From contig NW_020825289.1 of the NCBI RefSeq assembly GCF_003286085.1, positions 5,580,001-5,644,000 of the forward strand: DNA of 64,000 bases, given 5' to 3'. Position 1 is the stretch's first letter; every line of letters begins with the position of its first letter. The notes below the pieces were generated by a model. That model was not told the origin of the DNA. It was given only the letters and a program-made list of their open reading frames with translations, and made no database searches. Position numbers and translations under genes: made by a program. This stretch comes from Drosophila persimilis (taxonomy: Eukaryota; Arthropoda; Insecta; Diptera; Drosophilidae). Shown in pieces: positions 1 through 11,339 of this stretch.

Positions 1-1535
1 GTTCCTGCGAAGGCAACACCTCGATTGAGGTGCAAATATTTGCGCCATGATGCCACGAATTGTATTCTTTATGGCACCTACTATGCGTACAATATAAATA
101 GTTCTCTCTTTGTCGCGATAAGATATGCGACCTGCCGTCTGATTGATATATGTACCTCCTATATGAGCCCAAACATATCTGGGAAAGCAGGAAGTGTGCT
201 AAGAACCTGATATGCTATATGATAGGGGAATTCAAGATAGCCGAGAGTCGGCAGTTCTTTCACAGGCCTCAAATTAAACGCCAGAAAGAATCAACTGCAA
301 AGATAAATCCTCTCTGATTCTGATCCACTATCTATCGACAGAACGTGGCCGCCAGTCTGTTCCCACACCGCAACACATAGCAACACACAGAATTTACAAC
401 ATAATTCACTAAAAACCGAAACAGACACCACTGAAACCACTCCATCGCCCCCGAACACTGTCGACACGGCCTGACACTGCCACTTGCTGACTTGGCCCAA
501 AACGGAACCGGGACCAGGCCATGCAATTAGCTGGAGGTCATTGTGTTTTCGGTTCAACCGAGTTCACGCTGAACGCTGAACGCTGCAAGCTGAATGTTCA
601 GCGGTTCAGGTTCGGTCCAGTTTCCGTTCGGTTTGCAATGTTGCGGTTCCAATAACGAAATGGGCGCGGCCTGACCCGGCCCCCGCATCGCATTTGGCAA
701 TGTTTGGACAACAATTTGTCCGGCAAATTGTTATTAAATGTGTACAATCGATTTGGGCCATTGTTCGGGCCTTAATTAACACAGGAAGAGTCACAAAGGA
801 TGAGGCAAAAGCAGGCAGGGTTTGTTCAAGCGGACATTCAGTTTCCGGCATGCAAAAACGTGATGTGCCCCTGGAAGGGATGCCCATGGAGGAAGAGGAT
901 TAGCACAGGCAAGTGAATCATCCACGGTATTTAATCTTCGATCCATTCAAAGTTTAGTTCTTTCGCTCTCTCTGGAGTTTCCCTTGACAGGCGGGCTGCC
1001 ATTCAACTGTCAAATATCTCTTCTATCTGCAACGTCACGATTTTCTGGGCACGACTCCGGCAGTCCGGAGTTGGGTCTTGATTGCCCGAATTGCATTGAA
1101 CTTCAAAAAGAGAGCTGTGGGCAGGGCAGGGGCGGAGCCTGCTGCAAGGGCACGTGGCAGCGTCTGGCTTGAATGCGGTGCCAATCAATGGAACGCTACA
1201 TTTATTTGTTTTCAAATTGGTTTAGTATCCACAGAGAAGTAGAGACTCTTCATACTCCGAGGGGAATGCCCATCGTTAAGCCAGCGCATTTCGTGTGTAG
1301 AAACGGAGTAACGCGTATCCTGGTGTCCAGGCACGTGTGTCTCGATTCCTGTACGGCGTGAAGTTGGCTGCGCACTACCGCGTTTCACAGTCAGCATTTG
1401 TGCGATTACGGTAAACAACAAACTCAACCTCGCTTTTAGCTGGCAAACAAAGACTCCCTACCTTTTCGGTCAACTGTTTTCAATCAAAATTATTTGTGAG
1501 TTTTATTTATTAAATAGAATAATAACTTGCAAAAG
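1..1535. other. Non-coding DNA, probably Prosap intron plus upstream region of the first tetraspan gene
   Basis: No exon can be supported on either strand. The short open frames have no family resemblance and lack splice context. Because the Prosap N-terminal exon lies at 3889-4065 on the - strand and its next coding exon is not seen to the left, this stretch is most simply Prosap intron. The last 150 bases before 1536 should hold the promoter of the small + strand gene; I see no clear TATA box or strong initiator there. Confidence 0.5.
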
Positions 1536-2114
1536 ATGTTCTTTAAGAAATGCTGCTTCTTTTTGCCGCTGGACACGGGGTGCTTCATCATTGCGCTGTT
1601 CTTCCTATCCTTCCATGTGGGCGAGATGGTCAGCTACTCCACCGACTGCATTTTCGTGAGAGAAACAACCGAAAAGGCGTGGGCAGTCATCCTCATGGCG
1701 GGCATACTAATGATGGGCATCATCTCCTCCGGGCTGCTAATCTACGGTGCCCGCAGGGTGGGTTAACAATCAAATCCGAAAAGGGTGCAAAGCCTAAGTC
1801 CATTTTCCTCTTCTGACTGCTTTATTTCAGAAACGCCGAGGACCGGTCCGCTTCTGGCTGACAGTCTTTTTTATTATACTTTTTTTCTACATCATTTTGG
1901 GCATTGTCGATATCGCTACAGCAAACCCGCCCGTGGTTACCATCTTCTGTGAGATACTGATCATAGGTGAGTGATCATCGATCTCCGTATCGGTCCACCC
2001 TCCATAACCGCTGGATATCCCACAGTATCGCTGATCTACTCGCTAATGGTAGTCCACTCCTTCTACATTTCCCTGAAATACGCAGACGACGAATTCGAAG
2101 ATTTTGTCGCCTAA
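1536..2114 (+). CDS. Small four-helix membrane protein A (148 aa, three exons)
   Basis: Exons are 1536-1757, 1831-1966 and 2026-2114, joined at GT/AG sites in phases 0 and 1. The product is 148 residues with a Cys-rich N-terminus (MFFKKCCFF) and four hydrophobic segments near residues 16-36, 50-70, 82-101 and 107-132, separated by a basic loop (ARRKRRGPVR). The acidic tail ends DDEFEDFVA. The start is the only ATG that precedes the conserved Cys-rich stretch. Architecture, size and the C-terminal V-V-x-S-x-Y-x-x-L motif are shared with the next two genes, so this is one tandem-duplicated family. It resembles the insect tetraspan group annotated as DUF4728 (the pasiflora type), but that match is from memory. 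Function is unknown. The first donor (AGG|GTGGGT) is non-canonical in its last positions; an alternative donor 4 nt downstream would disrupt the frame. Confidence 0.75.
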
Positions 2115-2143
2115 TTGTCATCATTATGCCTGTGTTACTATCG

Positions 2144-2149
2144 AATAAA
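2144..2149 (+). promoter_or_regulatory. Poly(A) signal of tetraspan gene A
   Basis: A canonical AATAAA lies 30 bases after the stop codon of gene A and 52 bases before the start codon of gene B, so the 3' UTR of A must be very short if it is used. Confidence 0.5.
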
Positions 2150-2200
2150 CCTCGAGTTTACCTTCAAAATTCTCGTACAATATATTAGCCCGAATTGAGC

Positions 2201-2792
2201 ATGTTATTAAGAACATGTTGCGGTTGCTGTAGCTTGAAGTACGGATGCTTCTTGGTTGCCGTCTACACGGGCCTCACCTATAGCCTGCAGCTGGTGACCC
2301 TGCTGATGTATGGACTAATCGAAGGTGCCTGGGTATGGTCCTCCGCAGGCTGTGCAGCCATCACTGATCACTGACCTCTCCGCTCCCCGCACAGAGTACG
2401 CCGAGAGTCAGATCTTCTACTTGTTTATGTCCGTGCCCTGCACCATCGCGGTGGCCGTGTCCGTGGCCTTGTTCGTGGGCGCCCTGAAGAAAAGGGCGAG
2501 ACTCTTGGTGCCCTGGCTGATAACCTTTAGCGTGTTTACGATTATCTTCTTGCTGACCCTCATCGGCAGCCTGATCGCGGGCTCCACCCAGAGCAATGTG
2601 GAGGACAATCACGTCGGCTCCGGCTTCATGCGACGACCCCTAGTACAGACCTTGAACCTGCGTGAGTATGGGACGACTCAATGGATTTTAGATCTCATGC
2701 AGTGCCACAACCCCGCAGTGATGCATCTGTACGTCCTGCTGGTCGTCTATTCCCACTACTCCGAACTGCAGAATGAGAATCTGATTTTCTGA
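2201..2792 (+). CDS. Small four-helix membrane protein B (154 aa, three exons)
   Basis: Exons are 2201-2324, 2395-2661 and 2719-2792, both introns in phase 1. The product has a Cys-rich N-terminus (MLLRTCCGCCSLKYGC) and four hydrophobic segments near residues 14-36, 45-68, 78-100 and 128-142. The tail motif VVYSHYSEL matches that of the neighbours. The first donor is weak (GAAG|GTGCCT) but is the only one that keeps the downstream membrane segments in frame. The start codon is only 86 bases after the stop of gene A. The loop between helices 3 and 4 is longer and more polar than in gene A. Likely a plasma-membrane or endomembrane tetraspan of the same family as A and C; function not known. Confidence 0.72.
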
Positions 2793-2856
2793 TCAAGCAA
2801 TCGATCAGTTTTCCGTCTGTCAACGATCTGTAGCTTTAGTGTGTTTTCCTGCTCAT

Positions 2857-2862
2857 TCAGTT
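2857..2862 (+). promoter_or_regulatory. Initiator-like TCAGTT upstream of tetraspan gene C
   Basis: TCAGTT matches the Drosophila initiator consensus TCAKTY and lies about 130 bases before the start codon of gene C. No TATA box or downstream promoter element is evident, so this is only a candidate start site. Confidence 0.3.
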
Positions 2863-2989
2863 GAAGAACATACAGACAGGCTCACACCTCAGTACAAAAT
2901 CATTTGCTCGAAAATATTTTTGTAATTTCAAATTTTGTGTCTAGTGTAGAAATCTAAATTGAAATCGAGTATCCTTGAGCAGCCACAAC

Positions 2990-3607
2990 ATGGCCTGTCA
3001 CTGCAAGTATCTGAAGAAGATCTTTTCGAGCTGCTGCTTCTGCTATTCGCTGCGCATCGGCACCCTGCTCTTCGGGTGCGTCTTCCTCACGTGGTACGTG
3101 TACATCGTGTTCGGCACCGCCTTCATGATGGAGTGCGTCTACCCCAACGAGTACCAGCAGAAGGGAAACACCGCCCCGGCCGCCCTCAAGACAACGATGG
3201 TCTTCTCCTTCTTCGGCATTGTGGCCTCCTCCCTGCTCTGCATCGGAGTGCATAATGTGAGTAGGGTGGATGGACCCCACCCCCCGTCATAGTCCCCCAT
3301 CTTTATCCCCCACCTCCCCGTCCGCTCCGCAGAACAACGAGATGCTCTTCACACCCTTTCTGATCTTCACACCAATCTGGATAATAGTCCACATATTGGT
3401 CCTGATCATGTACAAGCTCGTTCTGGTGCTGATTTTGCTGACAATCGTCACATCGGGTAACTTTTTTCGCCTAAACATTACAGATTCACGTACATCTGCA
3501 ACGTTTACTTTTCAGGGGTCTTGATCTACGCCTGGCTGGTGGTCTTTTCGTACTACGTGGAACTGGTCTACGCCTACGACGAGGAACTGCATCCCGGCTT
3601 TGTTTAG
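2990..3607 (+). CDS. Small four-helix membrane protein C (160 aa, three exons)
   Basis: Exons are 2990-3256, 3333-3456 and 3516-3607, introns in phases 0 and 1. The 160-residue product begins with a Cys-rich stretch (MACHCKYLKKIFSSCCFCY) followed by four hydrophobic segments starting near residues 20, 70, 94 and 112. It ends in an acidic tail after VVFSYYVELVY, the same V-V-x-S-x-Y-x-x-L pattern as A and B. The loop after helix 1 carries Cys and the NEYQQKGN stretch. A phase-1 last intron at the equivalent place in all three genes supports tandem duplication. Probably DUF4728-type (inference). It is convergent with the Prosap exon, whose coding end is 281 bases away. Confidence 0.78.
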
Positions 3608-3888
3608 AGCGGCTGACTGTCTTTCTTAATGTTTCGCCACCATCGATTATTATTCTAAATTTGTGTATGAGAAGCAAACAAAAAACGAGAGAGAGTATTT
3701 CGTTTCATGCGAATGAATGCGAGTATCGTTTATCGTCTATCGCTCGCCATAGATCTAATTCTAGGAGGTAGCATCACGATTCCAGGTCAAACATGTGTGT
3801 GTTGCGCACTTCGCACTTCGCTCTATATACAGTATGACGAGATAATGATGATGGGCTGGGGATGGGCGGGGCGGCTGGCTTTACATAC

Positions 3889-4065
3889 CTTTGGCAGCGA
3901 GGCGAGCACCTGCTGCTTGACATCCCAGACGAGACGCTCCGATGGGAACTGCAGACACTTGTAGACGTTCAGCTCCGGCACATGGATGCGCACCAGCAGC
4001 CATCCGTCGCGCGGCTCTGGCGGCGGCTCATCGTCAAACGCCCCCGGCCCGGACGTGGCGTCCAT
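3889..4065 (-). CDS. Prosap: Prosap/Shank postsynaptic scaffold, first coding exon (partial gene)
   Basis: This exon encodes the 59 N-terminal residues, starting MDATSGPGAF and ending in VWDVKQQVLASLPK. It aligns with the start of the Shank/ProSAP N-terminal (SPN) ubiquitin-like domain: the pattern VRIHVPEL..YKCL..P...VW..KQ.VL matches vertebrate SHANK1-3. R26 and K36 fall where SHANK3 has R12 and K22, the Ras/Rap contact residues. The exon ends in phase 0 at a good donor (AAG|GTATGT). The frame continues upstream of the ATG only to a stop at 4180-4182 with no earlier ATG, which fixes the start. Shank proteins organise postsynaptic densities through ankyrin, SH3, PDZ and SAM domains, none of which lie in this window. 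The following exon (expected to begin near an NYGLF-like motif) is not in 1-3888, so the gene continues past the left edge. Confidence 0.82.
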
Positions 4066-4432
4066 ATTGGCCGGGTTCTGTTTGACTTTGGGCGTTGGTG
4101 GGTGATACGTCGTAATTTTGGCGGCTTTTCTCTCCAACTCTCCGCGACTGGCTCCCCCGTGCGGCAGGCAGGGGCTTCTCTACAGGGTATTCTCCTGTGC
4201 GAAACAACGCCTTCCTTTCTATCCCTTCCGCTTCCTTTTTACGGCTTGCGATTTATCGATTCGATTCGATTCGATTCGGTGATTCCTTAATGGTAATCTC
4301 TCTCCCTCTCTCGGCTGCTTATTTGATTGGTCGGTAGGTTCGTATCTTTTGCTGGTGGAATGCGTTTCGTTTGGACATTTCGTGGAAGTTCGTAGAAGTA
4401 ATCTTCCGTTGATTGTGACACATCATGGATCT
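4066..4432 (-). other. Prosap: Probable 5' UTR part of the Prosap start exon, with a 35-codon upstream ORF
   Basis: On the - strand a pyrimidine-rich acceptor (TTTTTCTTCGCTTTTTAG) ends at 4433, giving an exon that runs into the coding start at 4065. It contains an upstream ORF from a double ATG at 4426 to a TAA at 4319-4321. The acceptor is judged by eye only; a different upstream boundary is possible. Confidence 0.4.
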
Positions 4433-5453
4433 CTAAAAAGCGAAGAAAAATCATCAAATTAGTGAGGTTACATTATATGGTTACAAGAGATCTGTATTCC
4501 CTATAAAAATTCAGATTAGACCCCAAGATGCCTCGTTACTTGGTTCTTTCGAAGACCTGGGACCTTAAATTTTCCCTCAAACGATACAAGAGAATGCCTT
4601 GGTCTCTAGTGTGACCTATAGGCCCCTTTCTAGCTAGAATATTTACTGTGAGGTCTCTAAGAGAGATCTCTCCATTTAATGGTTACATAAATCAGTTTTA
4701 AATCCCATTTATTCATTAATATTTCCCAACTATTTATCTTTACTGATGGTTTACCCATTTCCCTGGCAATTTCATTCACATATTCATGAGGCAAAGCATT
4801 TACCCCATTGATGGACTCCCCTCTCCTACTCCCCCACCGCCTCCCTCTCTCACTCTCGCCGTCACGTAAGTAAAACCCGTTTACTTCGGCGCTGCTGAAT
4901 ACTTAATTTGTAAATTGGTTTACATTTGCAGCAAACCGAAACGCAGCTCCGTCGCCGCCACATCAGTCCGTCAATGCCACAGGGGAGACTGATACTGCCT
5001 CAGAGACTGCCTTCCTCCAGCGACAACAAAAAAAGAAAGAGAGAAAGATAATCGCGTACAGCATAAGGCATTTCTTGTGGCAGTTTTGGGATATTGACAT
5101 TTTGTGGCTGCCACATTGCGTGGCAATCGCAGTTGCAACTGCAATTATGCACAAATTAAATTCACACGCTAAACCTCCACTACGCCAGGGGCGTGGGGCG
5201 GGGGGCGGGGGAAGGGGAGGCGACATGTAGAGCAGAGCATTCGTTTGGGGCATGTATGTAAATGTGTGCCACAGCGACCCGCGCGCTGACAGTTGTCGCT
5301 TTGTGCAACGGGCGGGGGCGGGGGCGGGCGCGGTGACGGAGGGCGGGGGGCGTGCGCAGAGGTAACTGTGGGCGGAACGGGTTACCCACCAACAAGTCTG
5401 CACTTTGTCGCATTTAATTGCGAGCGTGTTGATGATTGCATTCAACTAGTCGG

Positions 5454-5506
5454 AGGAGGAGGAGGACGAGCAGTGGAGGAGGAGCAGTGGAGGAGGAGCA
5501 GTGGAG
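5454..5506. repeat. GGA-rich repeat with GGAGGAGCAGT units
   Basis: Purine-rich tandem array of GGAGGA triplets followed by copies of a 15-base GTGGAGGAGGAGCA unit. Low-complexity DNA; translates on both strands without meaning. Confidence 0.8.
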
Positions 5507-7181
5507 GGGGTGCAGAATGCAGAATGCAGAATGGAACATGGAAAATAGTGATAAACCATAATGAATGTGTGTGGCGATGTGCCAGGAAGAATGTGTGTGT
5601 GTCTGTGGTGGGATTAAATGCAAGATGAAAAGGAGCTCGCGTCAGTTGTATCCTTTGAAAAGATACAAAGAGGCTAACAGCTTACAACTAATTGGTTTAA
5701 ACGGATCTCTGACGACATTTAGAAGACATTTAGACATTGGAGTTTAGGGGAAGAAGAGGGCACGTCCACGGCAGGTCCATAGAGTGTTCTGCTTGAATGA
5801 ATGGCATCCAAGTTCGAGATGAGGAAAAGGAGCACCCGAAACCCCGCATACGAGCACCCAAATTCATTCGAACGCTTCGTTCACAATTTAATTTCCACTT
5901 CTAGTCTAGATAATGGCTCTGAAGGGCTACCCTGGTTCACTGCCCCCGTGAAAAAAAAACAAACAAAACCCAGAGAAAGAGAGAAAAAGATGTCACGGTC
6001 AAAAAACTTCACCGAAATCCATAAATTAAATGATAAAAGCTCGTCGTTCCAATAATAAATAAATACGAGAAATGAAGACCGCGTATAAACAGGTGACTCG
6101 GGCAAAGACAACAACAAAATAAAGCCCGTTTACCTTGGCCACCACGCACCTGTCAATCAAACCCAAAAAAAAAAAACTCATATGAATGCTCAAGTGAAAT
6201 TATCAGCCACGCAACAATCGCGAGAGTCAGAGGAGACTTCTGTTTGATAAGACGGGAACGTGGCCAGGGCATTGATATTTGATATTTGATAGGGAGAGCG
6301 GCCGACGTGCGGCGCCGATAAGTCGAAAGTGGCTTTGGATTGGGCCAGTCATTGGAGTATTCTCTGCCGCAAAGTCTTTAATTGGCAACGACTCATACGC
6401 CACGTGGCCGACGCTCATAAATCGATTGGAGGTCATTAACGGCGCTCCTAATCAGGGCAGAAAGATTAAAGCCAATGACATTATGAGGTGTTCTATGGCA
6501 AAGAAGATGCGCTGCTGATTCGCTTCTGTTACCCATGATTTCCCATAAGCGAATGGACAAAATCTTCTCGAAGATGAAACCAAAATCATGCTGCTAATGG
6601 AATCTTCTTGAGACGACGGTTCTATGCGAAGTGGATTACTGCTAAAAGATCATATATCGATCTTTTATAGCGCCTGTATGGTAGGATTATGTGAAAGATC
6701 CCTCTATACTTTGGCTTTCAATGAAGTTGAGAACTTTCTGGGTTATTATTTCCGTATAATCCAGTGAGGCAGGGCACTCACATGTTCCGATATGTTCCTT
6801 CACAGGAGACTATCTCTTGTACTTTCGATCGCAATCTACTGATAAGAAGTCGCATCGAGAGCTACGGGATTCGACGGGACTGCGAAATTGCACTACCATC
6901 TCCATAGATGGCATCGTCTAGTATAAGTACTACTTAGACTACGACTATCTGTGCAATGATAAAGAATATATCAACGATCTACCGATAGTCCACTGATCTA
7001 CTGGCTCTCCCTTCTCATCGGAGGCACAGGTCAGGTCAGATCAGGTCAAAGGATTTACTTGGCATTGATGGGTTTTTCTATAGCCGAATTTATTCCAGTC
7101 AGCATTTGCTTTGATTGAATTTTCAGTGCGTTTTCCGAAAGTTTATTTCGCTTTTAATTCGAAAAGTTGTGGATCTATAAT

Positions 7182-7224
7182 GTGGTGCTGTGGTGGTGCT
7201 GTGGTGGTGCTGTGGTGGTGCTGT
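7182..7224. repeat. 12-bp tandem repeat, GTGGTGGTGCTG unit
   Basis: About three and a half near-exact copies of a 12-base unit ending in a G run. It explains the Val/Val/Leu/Trp/Cys-rich open frames over it. Confidence 0.85.
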
Positions 7225-7980
7225 GGGGGGGCCTGCTTTGATTTACAGATTCTGCTGGTCAGCAAATGGCCTCAGCTTCTGCTTCTGCTTCTGCATCTGC
7301 ATCTGCTCCACTCCCATCCCCAATGGTCTCGCACATTCACTGATTGGCAGCGATTTTTCACTTGAACTAATGGGAAAATTATGCTCGACCTTATGCTCGG
7401 ATGCCATGGGGGACTGTCAGTGAAGTAAATCAAAATTTATGCTGTCGGTTTTTTGCCCCCCTTTTTGGTGAGTGTTTTTTTGTTGTTACTCGTAATATTC
7501 TGCAACCCCCCAGCGGCGACAGACAGACAGCTGTCTTGCGGCTGTCAAAGTAGCAACTTCTGGCCCTGTCCCTGATCCACCTTCCTCTTCTATCAGCTGT
7601 CTATCTGTTTGTCTGTCTCTCTGTTTCTCTGTTGTCTATTGTCTTTGGTCTTCGGTCTGACATTTATTTGGTTTGGACACTTTGGACACATCCCGCCGCT
7701 AAGGTGTGCCACACTCTCTCTATCCGCAGGGCCACAGACACATGACGGGTGGTGTTATTGCATAAGAAGGGTCCCATGGCACGTCCAGAGCGGCTCTCGA
7801 GCTTCCAGTATCCATTGAACAGTGAGGCAGAATCATCCAGAGTTATCTTTTCTACCAGAGATAGTCCCAGAATGAAGAAAATAAGTCTCCAGTCTAGCCT
7901 TTTCTCTCTCTCTCTCTCTCCCAGTGTGGCTTAACAATCAAGAGGTGACTGTTTTTGTATATTTCAGGATTTGTAAAAAT

Positions 7981-8040
7981 TATATTAAATATTTAATCTA
8001 AAGCTTCATTCAAATTAGTATATATTAAATATTTAATCTA
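7981..8040. repeat. Exact 20-bp direct repeat, AT-rich
   Basis: The 20-mer TATATTAAATATTTAATCTA occurs at 7981-8000 and again at 8021-8040, separated by 20 bases. Its core TTAAATATTTAA is palindromic. Confidence 0.9.
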
Positions 8041-10809
8041 CTGCTTTTTCCATATCGTTATTTCCTGTTGGTTCCTCTATCTCTACTTTTTCTTCCCTCT
8101 TTTTCCTCTTTTCCATCTGCAGTCGAAATGTTGTCATGGATTTTGGCACATGACAAATTTTGTGCGGAAACTTTTCAGCAGGGCTTTTCTGTTCTTTTTT
8201 TTTTTGGTCGAGGTTTTGGCCTACTTGAGAGCGACAGACTTGTCAATGGTCTTGAGGGCTCTCTCCTGCACTTGTTGCCTGCCCCCACCGCTCGTTCGGG
8301 CGGGGCACCTCCTTGAGTTAAGTGTTTGTGACACTCGCCTCTCCCTCCCTCTCAAGGCTTTATGGAAGGCGATGAAATTTTATTTGGGCAAAAGTGTGAC
8401 CAACTGGAAATGACACGAGGCTGTCGGGGCTAAAGGTCGGGGGGTGTCTGGGGGGCGGGGGCAGGGGTCATGTCTGTGTAAATTGAGTTTTAAATATGCC
8501 ACATCGAATGGGCCTTAGCTGGGATTAGTTTCAGCTACGGGTCTTCGGCCCTGCAGTCTCTTTGGGGCCCGAGACCCGTTTGTGGGTCACTGGATAGCGA
8601 GCCCCACTGCGACAATGCTGCCACAGAGTGCCACAGAGTGCTGCAGTTGCAGTTGCAGTTGCATGTGGCACTCGAACACGCCTCTACAATCGTTTATTCA
8701 TAATGGTCTATGCACATTTCAAATTGGATGAAGCCACCTTTTTGGGGAGGTTGGGGGTGGGTTGGTTGGTGGTTTCCAGGCCCCAGGACGAGCCCTTATT
8801 GCGGCACACACTCTGTTGTGTTCAAGACGAATGCAAAATGCAAGACCCCACCCCCCAGTCCACCCATATAGGAAACTTAATAATGGCAAACTATTATTAT
8901 TCCCTCCCTGCACTGTGGGGCGAAATGGTTGAAGATTTCACTTGTAAAACACATCTGTCGAAGGGACGTTCTAGTTCCTTTCTAGCTTCCCACTTGAATG
9001 GTTTTCGGCCCACTGTGCCTGCGGCCAAATCGAAGAAGAATATGCCATTTTGCTCGCTGATGCTGCGCTCTCTTGGTGCAGTGTTGCGTGTGCCGGAAAC
9101 GGAAATGCGCACATAATTCTGTTAGGAAACATGCCAACAAAATGGCGCCCGCACCGCAGACGCAGACCAAGGACTGGTAGCGATGGAAACTTTAATTAAA
9201 TAATATTAAATGCGATTTAGCCGGGAGAATTGTGACTTTTGCAACTTTTGCCTCCACCGCCCACAAACGAGGCTGAGGCTGAGGCAGAAGCTGAATACAT
9301 TTCAAAGACGTTTTTGCCTGAAAACATCTCTTGGCTAATTTATTTTTGCCATTTTCTGTTTATTCCAAGAGCAGAAGGAGAACCAGCAGCAGCGGCAGCA
9401 GCAGAGGAGGAGGAGGAGCAGGAGGAGCTCACGAACGGAACGTAGCGAATGGAAAGCAAAATAAAAGAAGAGAAAACTTTAACCCCGACACTTGTTTTCC
9501 AGTCACGTTCATTTTCAATCAAGTGGCATCATTATGCTCCCCAAACAAACTCAAGATGGAATAAAAATCCGAACGAGAGAAGCCTCCAGGGAGCAGGAGG
9601 AGCAGTAGGAGGAGCAGAAGGAGGAGCAGAAGGAGGAGACCACCACCAGCACCTCAGAAATGGGTAATACAATACGAAAAATTAACTCTGACCCCAGAGC
9701 CAGGGGCCACCCCGGGCCCTTAACTCTTTCCTGTGGCCACCAGCAATCAGTCCTTTGTCGGAGAACAGAACAGAACCACCGCACAGACCACCAGCAGCAG
9801 CAGCAGCAACAACAGCAGCAAATCAACCGCCAAATCAACTGAAACTGAAAACCAGCCAAAAACCACACAACTTATTCCTACAGCCAGTCCCCCAGCCATC
9901 CCAAGTCCCACCTCCATTTAGAGAGGAAGACACAACACGGAGGAAAATACACATCTTTGAGAACTTGGAATTTATTCAAAGGGAAATGTTGCGATAGTTC
10001 TGTTTATTTGGATTGTGTGTGTTTTTGGGCAACATTTCGGAGCGTCAGAAAAGGATAACAAGAAAAGTTGTTGCCAAAGAATGTACCAAATGTAGTCAAC
10101 ATGGAATTAAGGCTGAAAGATGCCCATTTAAAAGGTACAACCTTATGTGGGATAGCTTTGTTGAAAGAAGAATTGAACGAAGCCCACGCCCAAGTCCACT
10201 TGCTATGAAATAGTCACCTATCACCTCAGGGTGAAAGGTGGACAGGAAGGCGCCGCACACGTGCCTCGACATCGTGATACACGCCTTTACACAGGAACAC
10301 GACAGGAGTCCCAATGGAGGAGGTGCCAAAATCGGTTTTACAGTTCAATTGGAATGGTGTGGCTTGTTCGTGTAGTCCGTCGATGATTTATAGTACATTC
10401 CAGCTTCCATACAGTGAATCCCGAGGGGAATTCGTAGAATAGAATACATTTTTCCAGAATATAGAAAACTTCGTTGCATGGAAGTGCGACGAAGTACATA
10501 CAATATGCATACTATTTTTATAGCAAACGAATTCGAACTCGAAAATCAATTGACAATCGTGCGGTTAATCAGAGATCTATTAATTAGGCCGCAATGCAGT
10601 GAGTCCTGCTTCACTCCAAACGAAATTTCGCTAATTTCAGCCTCCAGAATTACGTCAGAGAGCCATTAAGCCAAAAAAAAAAAAAATAATACTAAAAAAA
10701 GGTGGGATTTGTGCAATCAGCTAAAATCAAATGAAACGAAATTGAAATCGGGCGGAAAAAAAAGCTCAGCAGAACAAAATTGTATGCAAATGCAGAAATG
10801 ACGTGTGTG

Positions 10810-10810
<1 letters not shown>

Positions 10811-10843
<33 letters not shown>
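10811..10843. repeat. (TG)n microsatellite
   Basis: About sixteen uninterrupted TG dinucleotides. They encode the His-Thr-rich open frames on the - strand, which are not genes. Confidence 0.95.
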
Positions 10844-10846
<3 letters not shown>

Positions 10847-11339
10847 CCGATTCGACCGGTTTCCGAGTACGAAACCAAAAACAAATGGCAACCGACAGAC
10901 AGGCAACAGATAGACATGGAAACATGACCATAAAAAAGCCACAGTCCGGCGAGATTATAAAATAAAGGGTAAATATTAATAAATGTTGACTCGACCCATA
11001 AGTAAATGAAATAAACAAAAACAAATAGCAGGAGCCCCGTTCGAAAGTCCCGTCTTTGCAGAGAGAGAGAGCGTCTCTCCCGAATGAAGCGCATTGTTGA
11101 TGAGCGAGATAGAAAGAGAGCAATAGAATGACGTGCTGCCCCCTCGCTGCCCTCTCATTTGGTCTTTGTTTTGTAGCTATCTCACTCTAACGCGCATTAA
11201 AGGAGGCCGCTCTCACGGACTGCGTCACATGGATCGAAAGATTTGCTCAGAGAGAGCACGAAAGGCATGAGCGAACATGCAAGAACTAAGAAGAGCATAA
11301 ACACACATACTCGTATTTATATACAGATTTGACACTCAC

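Larger units (their letters stand above)
4433..11339. other. Non-coding DNA, presumed Prosap 5' intron
   Basis: No exon of a recognisable protein is seen. The stretch holds GC-rich low-complexity DNA around 5190-5510, AT-rich DNA at 7960-8045 and simple repeats listed separately. Long open frames here sit in low-complexity sequence and lack start and splice context. Its assignment to Prosap depends on the candidate upstream exons being real. Confidence 0.4.

Noticed and set aside
10692-11123. 143-codon - strand frame with His-Thr repeat
   Set aside because: Driven by the (TG)n microsatellite at 10811-10843; hydrophobic remainder resembles nothing known and has no splice support.
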